Positions 1-7,194 of a stretch of 64,000 nt of DNA are shown one piece after another (positions within the stretch are counted from its first letter, which is position 1; the number at the start of each line of letters is the position of its first letter). The notes beneath the pieces are model-generated. The model saw only the letters and a program-made list of their open reading frames with translations, was not told where the DNA came from and made no database searches. Source of the stretch: JBOGXA01 sp050694175 (GTDB taxonomy: Bacteria; Actinomycetota; CADDZG01; WHSQ01); contig JBOGXA010000017.1 in assembly GCA_050694175.1 (NCBI GenBank), positions 1 to 64,000 of the forward strand, in the 5' to 3' direction. Made by a program: the position numbers and the translations under genes.

Positions 1-523
1 TGCGCGAGCGTGGATCGAGCCCGGTGGTGGGCTCGTCGAGGAACATCAGCCGTGGAGTGACCACGATGCTCGCGGCGATGTCGAGCCGACGTCGCATCCC
101 GCCGGAGTAGTTCTTGACCAACTTCGCCGCGGCCTCGGCGAGACCGAACGCCTCGAGCAACTCTGTGGCCCGGGTCTTGGCCTGGGCCCGCTTAAGGCCG
201 AGCAGGCGACCCACCAGGATGAGGTTCTCGCGACCGGTGAGGTCCTCGTCCACCGACGCCAGCTGGCCGGTGAGCGTGACGGCGCTTCGCACTGCGTCCG
301 CCTCTTCGACAATGTCGTGCCCGAGGACGCGGGCCGTCCCCTCATCGGGGCGAAGCAGGGTCGCCAGCATCCGGATCGTCGTCGTCTTACCTGCGCCGTT
401 GGGACCGAGTACGCCGTAGACCGACCCGCTCCGCACGGCCAGGTCCACGCCATCGGCGGCGCGCGTATCGCCGAAGACCTTGACCAGGCCGGTGGCCTCG
501 ATCGCGAGGGGAGATTCTGTCAT
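1..523 (-). CDS. DrrA-type ABC transporter ATP-binding protein (partial)
   Basis: Reading the minus strand from ATG at 523 gives MTESPLAIEATGLVKVFGDT and then a Walker A motif (GPNGAGKTTT), an ABC signature (YSGGMRRRLDIA) and a Walker B (LMFLDEPTTGLDP). The signature variant and the GLVKVFGD start are typical of the DrrA/daunorubicin-type subfamily that pairs with an ABC-2 permease to export drugs or lipids. A ribosome site (GGAGGG) lies about 7 nt upstream of the ATG. The gene runs off the left edge of the window, so the C-terminal part and any permease partner are not visible. The fold and ATPase role are certain from the motifs; the substrate is unknown. Confidence 0.9.
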   Translation of the reverse strand, partial: MTESPLAIEATGLVKVFGDTRAADGVDLAVRSGSVYGVLGPNGAGKTTTIRMLATLLRPDEGTARVLGHDIVEEADAVRSAVTLTGQLASVDEDLTGRENLILVGRLLGLKRAQAKTRATELLEAFGLAEAAAKLVKNYSGGMRRRLDIAASIVVTPRLMFLDEPTTGLDPRSR

Positions 524-633
524 GTGGTTCCCTCCGTAGATGTGGTTGTCGTGCGGGATCTTCATACATGAGACCGCAGTAGGTCCCCAAACTCATCGCG
601 CGTCAACGCATCAGGCCACAGGTTCTTCCCAAA

Positions 634-751
634 AGTTGCTGCGGGACACCACCTGGTCGTCGTTGAGGATCGTCTTCGAGGGCCCGCCGACCTCGTCGCC
701 GCCCGCTCCACCCTCACCGGCGAGCACCTCGCGGCCTACGTCGGCACCTGA
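634..751 (+). pseudogene. Decayed UvrA-family C-terminal tail
   Basis: Codons 686-751 read ADLVAARSTLTGEHLAAYVGT followed by TGA, a close match to the conserved C-terminal tail of UvrA-type excinuclease or drug-resistance ATPases. The piece just upstream (669-689, IVFEGPP) belongs to the same tail but in another frame, so at least one frameshift separates them. No other UvrA part is seen. The rest of the 380-base gap between the ABC gene (ends 523) and the cyclase (from 905) shows no other coding signal. It is either a relic of a deleted gene or a fragment carried in by recombination. Confidence 0.6.
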
Positions 752-904
752 CCGAGGCCCTCGCGGACACCCTGAACGAGTTCTCTCATCTGTTTTGACT
801 CGTCCTACTTTGACTCCGACAAGGGATCATGCCGCGTACGGAATGGTTCAAACGTTCGAGTAAGGCCGGCAGAGGTAGATGAGCCTTGGGGCGAACGCGG
901 CCTG

Positions 905-2080
905 CTATAGCGTCGCGACCGGGATCGCGCCGGCGACAGCGGTCGCCTTGTCGCTCGCATCATCTACTTGCGCGAGCAGGCGATATCGGATCTTGTCAGG
1001 GTCGGTCCCTAGACTGGCCGCGTCATCAGGCGAGAGGTGCTCAATTACCTGCTTCGACGCTAGTGTTTGGTGAGGATCGGCACACTCCTGGATGAGTGCG
1101 CATTCGTTGACTGCATCGCCCAATGCGGTGATATCGAGGCGACCGCCTGGTACCAACTGCCCTATGTACAACGAGCTGCCCCAGTGAACGCCGACACGCA
1201 TCAGACACGAGCTCTCGAGAGTCGTCCCAAAGATGTCCTCGGACCTGTCGTGTATCGCTCGTGCAGTGCGAATCGCTGCTGATGCTGCGTGGGATGGGGA
1301 TCCAAGATCATCGACAAGAAAGAACGCCGACGCGCCGTCCCCTGCGTGCTTGCCGACGATGCCCTGGTTGTAGGCGACCAGTGCATCTATCTCGGTCCAC
1401 AGGCTTCTGATTAGCTTGAAGTACTCGGTCGTAGGCAGCGTGCGCGCCAGCTCCGTCGAACCCTCCAGGTCACAGAACAAGATCGCTCCCTCGTGCGATC
1501 GGGGCTCGACGAGCCTTGCCATCCGCTCGTACATGGCCTCGTCCCCTCGTGCCAGTAGTGACACGAGGCCAGGCCGAACGCTCATGTAGCACAAACCCAG
1601 GACACCGGTTGGCACTCCGCTCGCATCGCGCAGAGGGGCCATGAGCATGTTCACGCGAGAGACCGGAAGATCACTGTCCCTCCCGGGCTCGACATAGTCG
1701 ATGGAGGTGCAGACAGCTCTAATGAACGGGCGGGGGTCGGTGTCGTCAAGCAAAGCGCGCAGGGATTCAGAGACATTCTCGATATTCACGCCCTCGAGGT
1801 CATCACTTACAACGAACGGCGCAAGGTCTTGCCAAAAACGGACCCGACTCTCGGGCGTCGTGATGCGACGCCACGCTTCGCGTGTGAAGGCTTCGACCAC
1901 ATGTAACCCGTAACCAAGCTCCTCTTCCGGCTGCGAGCCGAGAAAATGCTCGACTTCGGGCGAGGCCCATACGAGACGGAGGTCGCGATCGAGCAGGAAT
2001 CCGGCCCAGCGGAGCTCCTCGATCAATGCCGCCCAATGCCCGAGGTCTGGATCCGACGGCCTGGTCACCACGAGGGACAC
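905..2080 (-). CDS. PAS-linked class III adenylate/guanylate cyclase, paralog A
   Basis: The N-terminal third looks like a PAS-type sensor (LRWAGFLLDRDLRLVWAS). The C-terminal half is a class III nucleotide cyclase domain. Counting from the GTG at 2080, the first metal Asp is D204 (FCDLEGST), the Lys and second metal Asp are K244 and D248 (GKHAGDG), the purine-contacting Asp is D316 (RLDITALG) and the transition-state Asn is N325. The Arg normally four residues after that Asn is Leu329 here (VNECALIQ), so catalysis may be impaired. It is clearly paralogous to the gene at 16264-17433 along its whole length. The start is uncertain: GTG codons at 2080, 2071 and 2068 are all possible; an open frame continues to 2245 but overlaps the upstream gene and lacks family similarity. 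It lies 67 nt downstream of the HxlR-SCP2 gene on the same strand. Confidence 0.85.
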   Translation of the reverse strand: MSLVVTRPSDPDLGHWAALIEELRWAGFLLDRDLRLVWASPEVEHFLGSQPEEELGYGLHVVEAFTREAWRRITTPESRVRFWQDLAPFVVSDDLEGVNIENVSESLRALLDDTDPRPFIRAVCTSIDYVEPGRDSDLPVSRVNMLMAPLRDASGVPTGVLGLCYMSVRPGLVSLLARGDEAMYERMARLVEPRSHEGAILFCDLEGSTELARTLPTTEYFKLIRSLWTEIDALVAYNQGIVGKHAGDGASAFFLVDDLGSPSHAASAAIRTARAIHDRSEDIFGTTLESSCLMRVGVHWGSSLYIGQLVPGGRLDITALGDAVNECALIQECADPHQTLASKQVIEHLSPDDAASLGTDPDKIRYRLLAQVDDASDKATAVAGAIPVATL

Positions 2081-2147
2081 CTGCGAACGGTCATTTAGAT
2101 GACGCGTGTGACGCCTGTCAGCGCGTCGTCGGTGCTGTTTTCTGCGC

Positions 2148-2846
2148 TCATTCTGGCTGCCTCTCGCTGGTAGCAGCCGCTTTGGCCTGCGCCAGCATGT
2201 GGGCGCGCGAGAAGATCTTCCGGAGGCGCTTCGCAGCTTGCCCATCGCCCGCGATGGTCAGCGCGCCGGTGGCGGCTGCCGCCGAAGTCGTGGTTTTTCC
2301 GGAGACGATGTCGGCCCACGTGTCCTCGTCGGTCGTCCAGACGACACTGGGGTCTCCGGCCCGACCGTCACGAAGCTCGATCGAACCGTCGTCGACTATG
2401 AAGTGAAATGCGGAATCGCCGACGACGTACTGGTAGATCTCGCTGACGCCTTTGGCGGCTTCGCGATCAGCGAGACCTACCATCGCCACCGCCGGCCAGC
2501 GTGCACGAAAGTTTTCCCCTGGCCGACGTTCGCCGATGCGCCTCGAACCCCACGCGATCAGCGGGGCCATCGCGGTAGCCAGATCGCGGCCGTCCTGGGT
2601 GAGCTCGTAGACCTGCCGGGCGGCCGGAGGCGGAAGGTCTCTTCGCGCGATGACGCCGTCGCGTTCGAGATCGCGCAGCCGTTCGGTGAGGAGCTTCCGA
2701 CTTATTCCCGGGAGACCGTCGACCAGATCGGTGAAGCGCCGCGGCCCCGGCCGAAGCTCGCGGACGATCAGCAGCGTCCACCGATCGCCGACCACGTCGA
2801 GCGCGCGGGCTAGGGCGCAGAACTGCTGATAGCGGTGCTCCGTCAC
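2148..2846 (-). CDS. HxlR-family winged-helix regulator with C-terminal SCP2-like domain
   Basis: The first ~105 residues are an HxlR-type winged helix (LDVVGDRWTLLIVRELRPGP, then GISRKLLTERLRDLERDGVI), a family that usually represses a divergent or adjacent gene in response to small molecules or redox stress. The remaining ~110 residues resemble an SCP2 sterol-carrier-like ligand pocket (FHFIVDDGSIEL ... TGALTIAGDGQAAKRL), a known fusion in actinobacterial HxlR regulators. I chose the GTG at 2846 because the HxlR domain begins there; the frame stays open to 2909, but that stretch covers the AT-rich promoter. It is divergent from the DinB-like gene at 2931 and probably controls that promoter. 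The ligand is unknown. Confidence 0.88.
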   Translation of the reverse strand: MTEHRYQQFCALARALDVVGDRWTLLIVRELRPGPRRFTDLVDGLPGISRKLLTERLRDLERDGVIARRDLPPPAARQVYELTQDGRDLATAMAPLIAWGSRRIGERRPGENFRARWPAVAMVGLADREAAKGVSEIYQYVVGDSAFHFIVDDGSIELRDGRAGDPSVVWTTDEDTWADIVSGKTTTSAAAATGALTIAGDGQAAKRLRKIFSRAHMLAQAKAAATSERQPE

Positions 2847-2858
2847 TTGGTTCCGTTC

Positions 2859-2890
2859 ATAAACTATATAATACAGTAAATAAACTATAT
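2859..2890. promoter_or_regulatory. Divergent promoter with direct-repeat operator
   Basis: An AT-rich island in GC-rich DNA carries two perfect copies of ATAAACTATAT at 2859-2869 and 2880-2890. Their starts are 21 bp apart, so they lie on the same face of the helix. A TATAAT hexamer at 2867-2872 could be the -10 for the plus-strand gene at 2931. The position between the HxlR regulator and its divergent neighbour suggests the repeats are its binding sites (inference). Confidence 0.65.
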
Positions 2891-2930
2891 GGGTCGTGAT
2901 CTCAACCAAGGTGGAGGTAAAGGGGCAACT

Positions 2931-3692
2931 ATGCGAGAGCTCGGTTCTGTTTACGAAGGAGTGCGCGGCCGCATCGGGGAGCTAGTCGCTTCTCTGGACG
3001 AGGCTGCGGCTGCACGTCCGGTGCCGGCGTGTCCTACGTGGTCTGTGCAAGATGTGATCGCACACGCGATGGGGATCTGCGCCGACATTGTGAACGGCAA
3101 TATCGAGGGGGCCGCCACCGAGCCGTGGACCCAGGCTCAGGTCGAGGCTCGTCGCGAATGGAAGCTCGGCGATGTGCTTGCCGAATGGGATGACGTCGGC
3201 CCGAAAATCGCTGGGATGCTCGATGGCTTCTCCGGGCGATACGCGAATCAGATCATCGCTGACCTGACCGTCCACGAGCACGACATCCGCGGCGCGTTGA
3301 ACGAACCCGGTCACCGCGATTCCGATGGAGTCGCGATCGGTACGGAATTCCTCGTCACGATGATGATTCACATGGGAGCGGTGGTCTCCGGAGCCGGCCC
3401 CCTTGAGATACGGGCCGGTGACAAGACTTGGATCGTCGGAACCGGGGAACCCGCGACCGGCGATCGGGACAGTTGGCGGGAGTTCGTGGCCGTCGGCGAG
3501 AGCGCATCCCCGCTGGAGAAAGCGATCGTCGGATCCGTTTCGACGAGCCAATTCGAGCTCTTCCGCGCGACCACCGGGCGGCGGAGCGCGGCGCAGATCT
3601 GCGGTTTCGACTGGACCGTGGATCCCGATCCCTTCCTTCCGATCTTCGGTTACGGGCCCTTCACGATCCGTCCGACGGATCTCGAGGAATGA
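2931..3692 (+). CDS. Maleylpyruvate isomerase / DinB-like mycothiol-dependent family protein
   Basis: The ~253-residue protein has the N-terminal DinB-like helical bundle of the actinobacterial maleylpyruvate-isomerase family: CPTWSVQDVIAHAMG near residue 35 and TVHEHDIRGAL near residue 120. These supply the His residues expected to bind a metal, and the family is thought to use mycothiol. A C-terminal sterol-carrier-like half follows (FELFRATTGRRSAAQICGFDW). The start at ATG 2931 is preceded by GGAGGT at 2913. It is divergent from the HxlR-SCP2 regulator and probably under its control. Family assignment is firm; the actual substrate is unknown. Confidence 0.85.
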   Translation: MRELGSVYEGVRGRIGELVASLDEAAAARPVPACPTWSVQDVIAHAMGICADIVNGNIEGAATEPWTQAQVEARREWKLGDVLAEWDDVGPKIAGMLDGFSGRYANQIIADLTVHEHDIRGALNEPGHRDSDGVAIGTEFLVTMMIHMGAVVSGAGPLEIRAGDKTWIVGTGEPATGDRDSWREFVAVGESASPLEKAIVGSVSTSQFELFRATTGRRSAAQICGFDWTVDPDPFLPIFGYGPFTIRPTDLEE

Positions 3693-3838
3693 TCGGCTCT
3701 CGAACGCGCGGCTCCCGGAGGAGCGGCCAGCGCTCGAGTGAAGGCGCTTTCTCTTTTCCGTCCGACACTTTTGCCCGCCCGGATGCTCAACTCTTCGCGT
3801 CTGCAGCTGACATTCGGTCGCCGAGAACGTGGCGACAA

Positions 3839-3863
3839 TTTGCCATTCTGCTGCCATTCCTTT
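3839..3863 (+). repeat. Arm-type direct repeat, copy 1 (attachment region)
   Basis: A 25-bp box contains TGCCATTC twice, at 3841-3848 and 3852-3859, 11 bp apart. The same box with one mismatch recurs at 5974-5998, and in both cases it starts 136-137 bp before a tRNA-Ser 3' fragment. A further TGCCATTC is at 4115-4122 on the other side of this fragment. This layout resembles integrase arm-binding sites flanking a core site (inference). The stretch 3693-3838 shows no gene. Confidence 0.55.
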
Positions 3864-3974
3864 TTCGAAACGAGAAGGGACCAAACGGAGTGATTAGGGA
3901 TGAGCACGTGGTTTTCTGAGCGGGCAGGGACCGTTAGAGACGAACAGTGATCACACGGTAAGTTGTTTCGCGGT

Positions 3975-4027
3975 CTTGAAAACCGTTGTCCGAAAGGACT
4001 TGTGGGTTCGAGTCCCACGCCCTCCGC
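3975..4027 (+). repeat. tRNA-Ser(UGA) 3' fragment, putative att core, copy 1
   Basis: From the anticodon loop (CTTGAAA, anticodon TGA) through a variable arm (GTCCGAAAGGAC), T-arm (GTGGGTTCGAGTCCCAC) and 3' acceptor strand this is the 3' part of a tRNA-Ser(UGA). No matching D-arm or 5' acceptor strand lies upstream, so it cannot make a tRNA. It matches 6111-6163 at 51 of 53 positions. Both differences fall at one variable-arm base pair (U-A here, C-G there). Site-specific tyrosine integrases commonly use this part of tRNA genes, so this is probably an attachment-site footprint. Confidence 0.75.
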
Positions 4028-4170
4028 TCCAGGGGACGAGCAGGGGCAGGATGAGACGAGACCTTGTGCTTCACGCACAAGTTTCGGTTCACGAATGAAC
4101 ATTTTTGCCTTTCTTGCCATTCCGCCGATCAGGCAGAAGACTCGACTTACCCGATGAGTCGGAGGTAGCG

Positions 4171-4881
4171 ATGGGTCGGCCAAGCCGGACGATTAATCAG
4201 GTATTCGACGAGTTCCTGGTCATTCAGAGAGCGCGTCTGAGCGAATCTGGCGCGCGGCGCTACGAAGAGGTTCTTGGCTACTTCCGATCTTGCATGGACG
4301 GATACGGCCATCAGTGGCTCTCCGGTAAAGAGGCTGAACTGTTCGACCGTGTGTACAGCCGTGATGAGGAAGCTGGATCATTCTGCAACTTCTTTGGCCC
4401 GGATAAGGTCCTCGAGAACCTGGACGATTTCGTGGGCTGGTTCTTGGTTCGCAAAACGTTCGCTTCGAAGTCGACGCTGCAAGCAACTCCCACGGTCCTG
4501 CGCAAGCTCGTTCAGTGGCTGGTTGAGGAAGGACATGTGGCCTCGGATGCCGCGGATGGTTTGGCGGAACTGCTCGATGACGCCGGCTCTTTGGCGAAGG
4601 CTGAGGAATTCTCAAGCCGCCTTCATAACCTCTTGGAAGCGGGTCCGATCGACTCGCTGATGGAGAGTCAGGACTGGGAAAGCCAGATGGCGGTCATAAG
4701 CCGCATCGATCGGGGGACGATCTGGTTACAAAACGAAGAGACCGGTTATGAGCTTCCCCTCGGCGTCCCGGACGATGTTGCCAAGTTGGCGGTACCAGGA
4801 TGGAGAGTCAGCGCTCTTCATCTGGGACGAACTCCTGAAGGCTGGTGTCTGTTGGAGATGGGAAACGTCTACCCGGTTTAG
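4171..4881 (+). CDS. Protein with integrase core-binding-like helical domain, no catalytic domain
   Basis: ATG 4171 has a strong ribosome site (GGAGGT, 4 nt spacer). The ~236-residue product has a helical N-terminal two thirds (RTINQVFDEFLVIQRARLS ... FVGWFLVRKTFASKSTLQA ... LRKLVQWLVEEGHV) that resembles the SAM-like core-binding domain of tyrosine recombinases. The Arg-His-Arg-Tyr catalytic domain is absent. The C-terminal ~70 residues (RIDRGTIWLQNEETGYELPL) look like a small beta domain. It sits 144 bp after a putative att core, which fits a role in the mobility of the island or a relic of it. I do not recognise a named family, so the function is open. Confidence 0.6.
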   Translation: MGRPSRTINQVFDEFLVIQRARLSESGARRYEEVLGYFRSCMDGYGHQWLSGKEAELFDRVYSRDEEAGSFCNFFGPDKVLENLDDFVGWFLVRKTFASKSTLQATPTVLRKLVQWLVEEGHVASDAADGLAELLDDAGSLAKAEEFSSRLHNLLEAGPIDSLMESQDWESQMAVISRIDRGTIWLQNEETGYELPLGVPDDVAKLAVPGWRVSALHLGRTPEGWCLLEMGNVYPV

Positions 4882-4891
4882 CTCACAGAAA

Positions 4892-5290
4892 CTAGATGAG
4901 GAGTCTCCTAGCGATCTCCACCAAGCGTGATGCGCTCTTTACTGCCGATTCAGCCTTCGAACGTGGGACGGTCCCAGGGTCGTACTCGGCCTTCGTCTTC
5001 AAGGGGATAAGGCGCGCCGGGTGCTTCGACGCGTCCTTGCCGTCCTTGCCACTGGCTTCAAGGAGATCCACCGCGCGGCCGTGATCGGCGTCTGAGGATC
5101 GCATCCCTCGGAGCGCGCCCGTGATCGCATCCGCGGCGTTGATACCGGCGTGTATGGCCGCACTGGTGGCTGCGTTGTAGCGGCCGCTATCAAACGCGTC
5201 CTCCGCAGCTTCCAGATATTCCACGGCCTTCGCCGCGTAGGCGCGAATGTCAGTTGCGTTCAGCGCCGCGGTTTTGGATCTCCTAGGCAC
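4892..5290 (-). CDS. HEPN-domain protein, putative toxin of a HEPN/MNT pair
   Basis: A ~132-residue alpha-helical protein (NATDIRAYAAKAVEYLEAAE, then RYNAATSAAIHAGINAADAI) with the HEPN-type R-x5-H motif in RSSDADH, the expected RNase or AMP-acceptor site. It lies directly downstream of the nucleotidyltransferase gene and overlaps it by 8 nt from the GTG at 5290; an ATG at 5308 is an alternative but has no ribosome site. In HEPN/MNT systems the MNT partner neutralises the HEPN RNase, in some cases by AMPylating it. Its place in a small tRNA-bounded island fits a mobile toxin-antitoxin module. Confidence 0.78.
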   Translation of the reverse strand: MPRRSKTAALNATDIRAYAAKAVEYLEAAEDAFDSGRYNAATSAAIHAGINAADAITGALRGMRSSDADHGRAVDLLEASGKDGKDASKHPARLIPLKTKAEYDPGTVPRSKAESAVKSASRLVEIARRLLI

Positions 5291-5900
5291 TCTTCCGCGC
5301 CAGTTCATCCAGGGGCTTGCCGGCCAGCAGGACCCCTTGGGACCGGATGGCCTCCCACAGGCTTCGACGAGACCGCAGGAGCCGTCGGATGTCTCCCTCG
5401 TCCTCCTCCAGGGCATTCACCGGATTCCCCGAGAACTCTCGGATAAGAGCCGCCCACCTCGTGACCGCGGCCGTCCAGGCGTCGTCATCGGTAGCGTCCA
5501 CCGGTCGTACGACGAGTACATCGATATCGCTACGGGTACGGGCTTCACCGGTTGCTGCCGACCCGAACAGCACCATGCTTGCCGGGGCAGGCCGGAGCCT
5601 GGCGGCGGTTCTTCGCAGTTCCTGGAGCAAAGCTCCGTGAGCGTCTGCGAGATCGCGGACCAGTTCAGCCGCGAAATTCCGCTTAGGAAGTTCGAATAGC
5701 GCTGAGGGGGGGACCTCTGTGCGCTGGACGACTCCCAGCTCTACCAGCCGCGGAAGAACGCGCGACGCTTGACCGGGACTGATTCCGGCAAGGCGCGCGA
5801 TCGTGCGAAGGTTAAGTGGAGCGCCCGCTCGAGCCAGGACGCCCAGGATCCTCCCTTGGGCGCCGGGAATGAGCGCTTCCACCGGCTGCCTGTAGTCCAT
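5283..5900 (-). CDS. Winged-helix fused to MNT nucleotidyltransferase, putative antitoxin
   Basis: The N-terminal ~75 residues form a MarR/ArsR-like winged helix (ILGVLARAGAPLNLRTIARL, GISPGQASRVLPRLVELGVV). The rest is a minimal nucleotidyltransferase with the GS-x(n)-DxD signature (FGSAATGEARTRSDIDVLVV). It is the upstream partner of the HEPN gene, with overlapping ends. The built-in DNA-binding domain suggests it represses its own operon, and a perfect palindrome sits about 30 bp upstream of the ATG at 5900. Pairing and order match the HEPN/MNT toxin-antitoxin class; whether it AMPylates or just binds the toxin cannot be read from sequence. Confidence 0.85.
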   Translation of the reverse strand: MDYRQPVEALIPGAQGRILGVLARAGAPLNLRTIARLAGISPGQASRVLPRLVELGVVQRTEVPPSALFELPKRNFAAELVRDLADAHGALLQELRRTAARLRPAPASMVLFGSAATGEARTRSDIDVLVVRPVDATDDDAWTAAVTRWAALIREFSGNPVNALEEDEGDIRRLLRSRRSLWEAIRSQGVLLAGKPLDELARKSA

Positions 5901-5929
5901 GAGGACAAGGTATCAGGATAGGCAACAAA

Positions 5930-5949
5930 AATGCAACACTTGTTGCATT
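5930..5949. promoter_or_regulatory. Perfect 9-2-9 palindrome, putative operator of the HEPN/MNT operon
   Basis: AATGCAACACTTGTTGCATT is a perfect inverted repeat with a 2-bp centre, 30 bp upstream of the MNT start codon. A further GCAACA half site is at 5922-5927, one helical turn away. It is the natural binding site for the winged helix at the N-terminus of the MNT protein (inference). Confidence 0.7.
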
Positions 5950-5973
5950 AATGAGAGGAAGCGCCGGGCACAG

Positions 5974-5998
5974 TTTGCCATTCTCCTGCCATTCCTTT
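5974..5998 (+). repeat. Arm-type direct repeat, copy 2
   Basis: Same 25-bp box as 3839-3863 with one mismatch. TGCCATTC occurs at 5976-5983 and 5987-5994, again 11 bp apart and again 137 bp before the tRNA-Ser fragment. No third TGCCATTC was seen after the second fragment. Confidence 0.55.
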
Positions 5999-6110
5999 GC
6001 TGAGACGCAAAGAGATGGAGGGGGACAAGCAGGGGTGGGCCGACCGTTTCGCTCGTCGCGAAGGGATGCTGAGGGACAGCCGGGGACCGCGCGGGAGGAG
6101 GACCTGCGGG

Positions 6111-6163
6111 CTTGAAAACCGTTGCCCGAAAGGGCTTGTGGGTTCGAGTCCCACGCCCTCCGC
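6111..6163 (+). repeat. tRNA-Ser(UGA) 3' fragment, putative att core, copy 2
   Basis: Second copy of the tRNA-Ser(UGA) 3' part, 2136 bp from the first in the same orientation. Anticodon loop, variable arm (GCCCGAAAGGGC), T-arm and 3' acceptor strand are intact but no 5' half precedes it. With copy 1 it bounds the HEPN/MNT island. Confidence 0.75.
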
Positions 6164-6449
6164 CGCTGTGTCCTGACCCCACGCCTGCGGCTTCGTGTGG
6201 TGCTCTGCTCGTATCGAGTCGGCTTACCACGCTGATTGCCGCAAGTCTCCCAGTACCCGGCAACGCGGCCGAACCGAGACAGCGGCGACCGACCTTACCT
6301 CTCTCGCAGATGTGGGCGACGGCACTGGTCGACCGTGTTGCGCAATATCGAAAGCTTGCGGGCGGTCGCGATCTTGGGCCAGCCTTCCCGCCCGTGGACC
6401 TCGGCCCAGTCATGCACTGTGCGTGGGCAACGGTACGCGGTTCGACTGT
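6164..6449. other. Gap without a recognised gene
   Basis: Between the second tRNA fragment and the 3' end of pxpA no open frame has recognisable family features, and no repeat, RNA gene or clear promoter was seen. A long plus-strand frame that begins here is the antisense of pxpA. Confidence 0.5.
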
Positions 6450-7187
6450 TCACTCGACACCAACCGGCTTGACTTCGATCCCTGCGACCTTAAGTCCTTC
6501 TCGAATCAACCTCGCGAACTGCAGGGCGTGCGAGCCGTCTCCGTGAATGCAGATTGTGTCGGTCCGCACCTTGACGTCGGCCCCCTGCTGCGACCGAACT
6601 CGACCTTCTTTGGCGAGGCGGATCGTCTGCCGGACCGCCTGCTCGTGCTCATCGATAAGGGCATCCGGGCGGGTGCGTGGTGTGAGCGTCCCATCGTCTT
6701 GGTAGGTGCGGTCGGCGAACGCCTCGCTTGCGGTAGGCAATCCAACTGCCTCTCCCGCGGCTATGAGCTCGCTGCCCGACAGACCGACAAGAATCAACTC
6801 GGGATCGACGCTATGCACGGCACGCGCAATCGCGTCGGCGAGTTCTGCGTCGGCGGCCGCAGCGTTGTACAGCGCGCCGTGAGCCTTGACATGTCGCATC
6901 GTTCCACCCTCGGCGCGCACGAACGCGTTCAGCGCACCGACCTGATAGACAACCATGTCGCGGACTTCCGCCGGCGTGATGCTCATGAATCGACGTCCAA
7001 AACCCTGAAGGTCTCGATATCCGGGATGAGCTCCGATCGCCACCCCCCTAGCGAGCGCGAGAAGCACGGTCGCGCGCATCACGCTCGGATCTCCGGCGTG
7101 GTAGCCGCAGGCGATGTTTGCGGACGTCACGAAGTCCAGGATTTGTTCGTCATTGCCGAGCGTATAGTTGCCGAAGCTTTCACCCAT
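6450..7187 (-). CDS. pxpA: 5-oxoprolinase subunit A (LamB/YcsF family)
   Basis: Whole-length match to the LamB/YcsF family: FVTSANIACGYHAGDPSVM, GVAIGAHPGYRDLQGFGRR, VKAHGALYN, EAFADRTYQDDGTLTPR and the late CIHGDG motif. PxpA works with PxpB and PxpC to hydrolyse 5-oxoproline to glutamate with ATP. The first ATG (7187) gives MGESFG, but the family's conserved N-terminus IDLNCD lies just upstream in frame (7188-7205) with no ATG/GTG/TTG before the stop at 7218-7220. An ACG at 7212-7214, 6 nt after GGAGGTGG, would give a near-perfect (M)YRIDLNCDMGESFG. The true start is therefore probably non-canonical and overlaps pxpC (ends 7195). It is last in the operon pxpB-pxpC-pxpA. Confidence 0.93.
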   Translation of the reverse strand: MGESFGNYTLGNDEQILDFVTSANIACGYHAGDPSVMRATVLLALARGVAIGAHPGYRDLQGFGRRFMSITPAEVRDMVVYQVGALNAFVRAEGGTMRHVKAHGALYNAAAADAELADAIARAVHSVDPELILVGLSGSELIAAGEAVGLPTASEAFADRTYQDDGTLTPRTRPDALIDEHEQAVRQTIRLAKEGRVRSQQGADVKVRTDTICIHGDGSHALQFARLIREGLKVAGIEVKPVGVE

Positions 7188-7194
7188 GTCGCAA

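Noticed and set aside
2982..3884. 300-codon minus-strand open frame
   Set aside because: It is the antisense of the maleylpyruvate-isomerase-like gene, which has a ribosome site and clear family motifs; the antisense product has low-complexity Arg/Gly/Pro composition.
3975..4027. Functional tRNA-Ser gene
   Set aside because: No D-arm or 5' acceptor strand precedes either this fragment or the one at 6111-6163; only the part from the anticodon loop to the 3' end is present.
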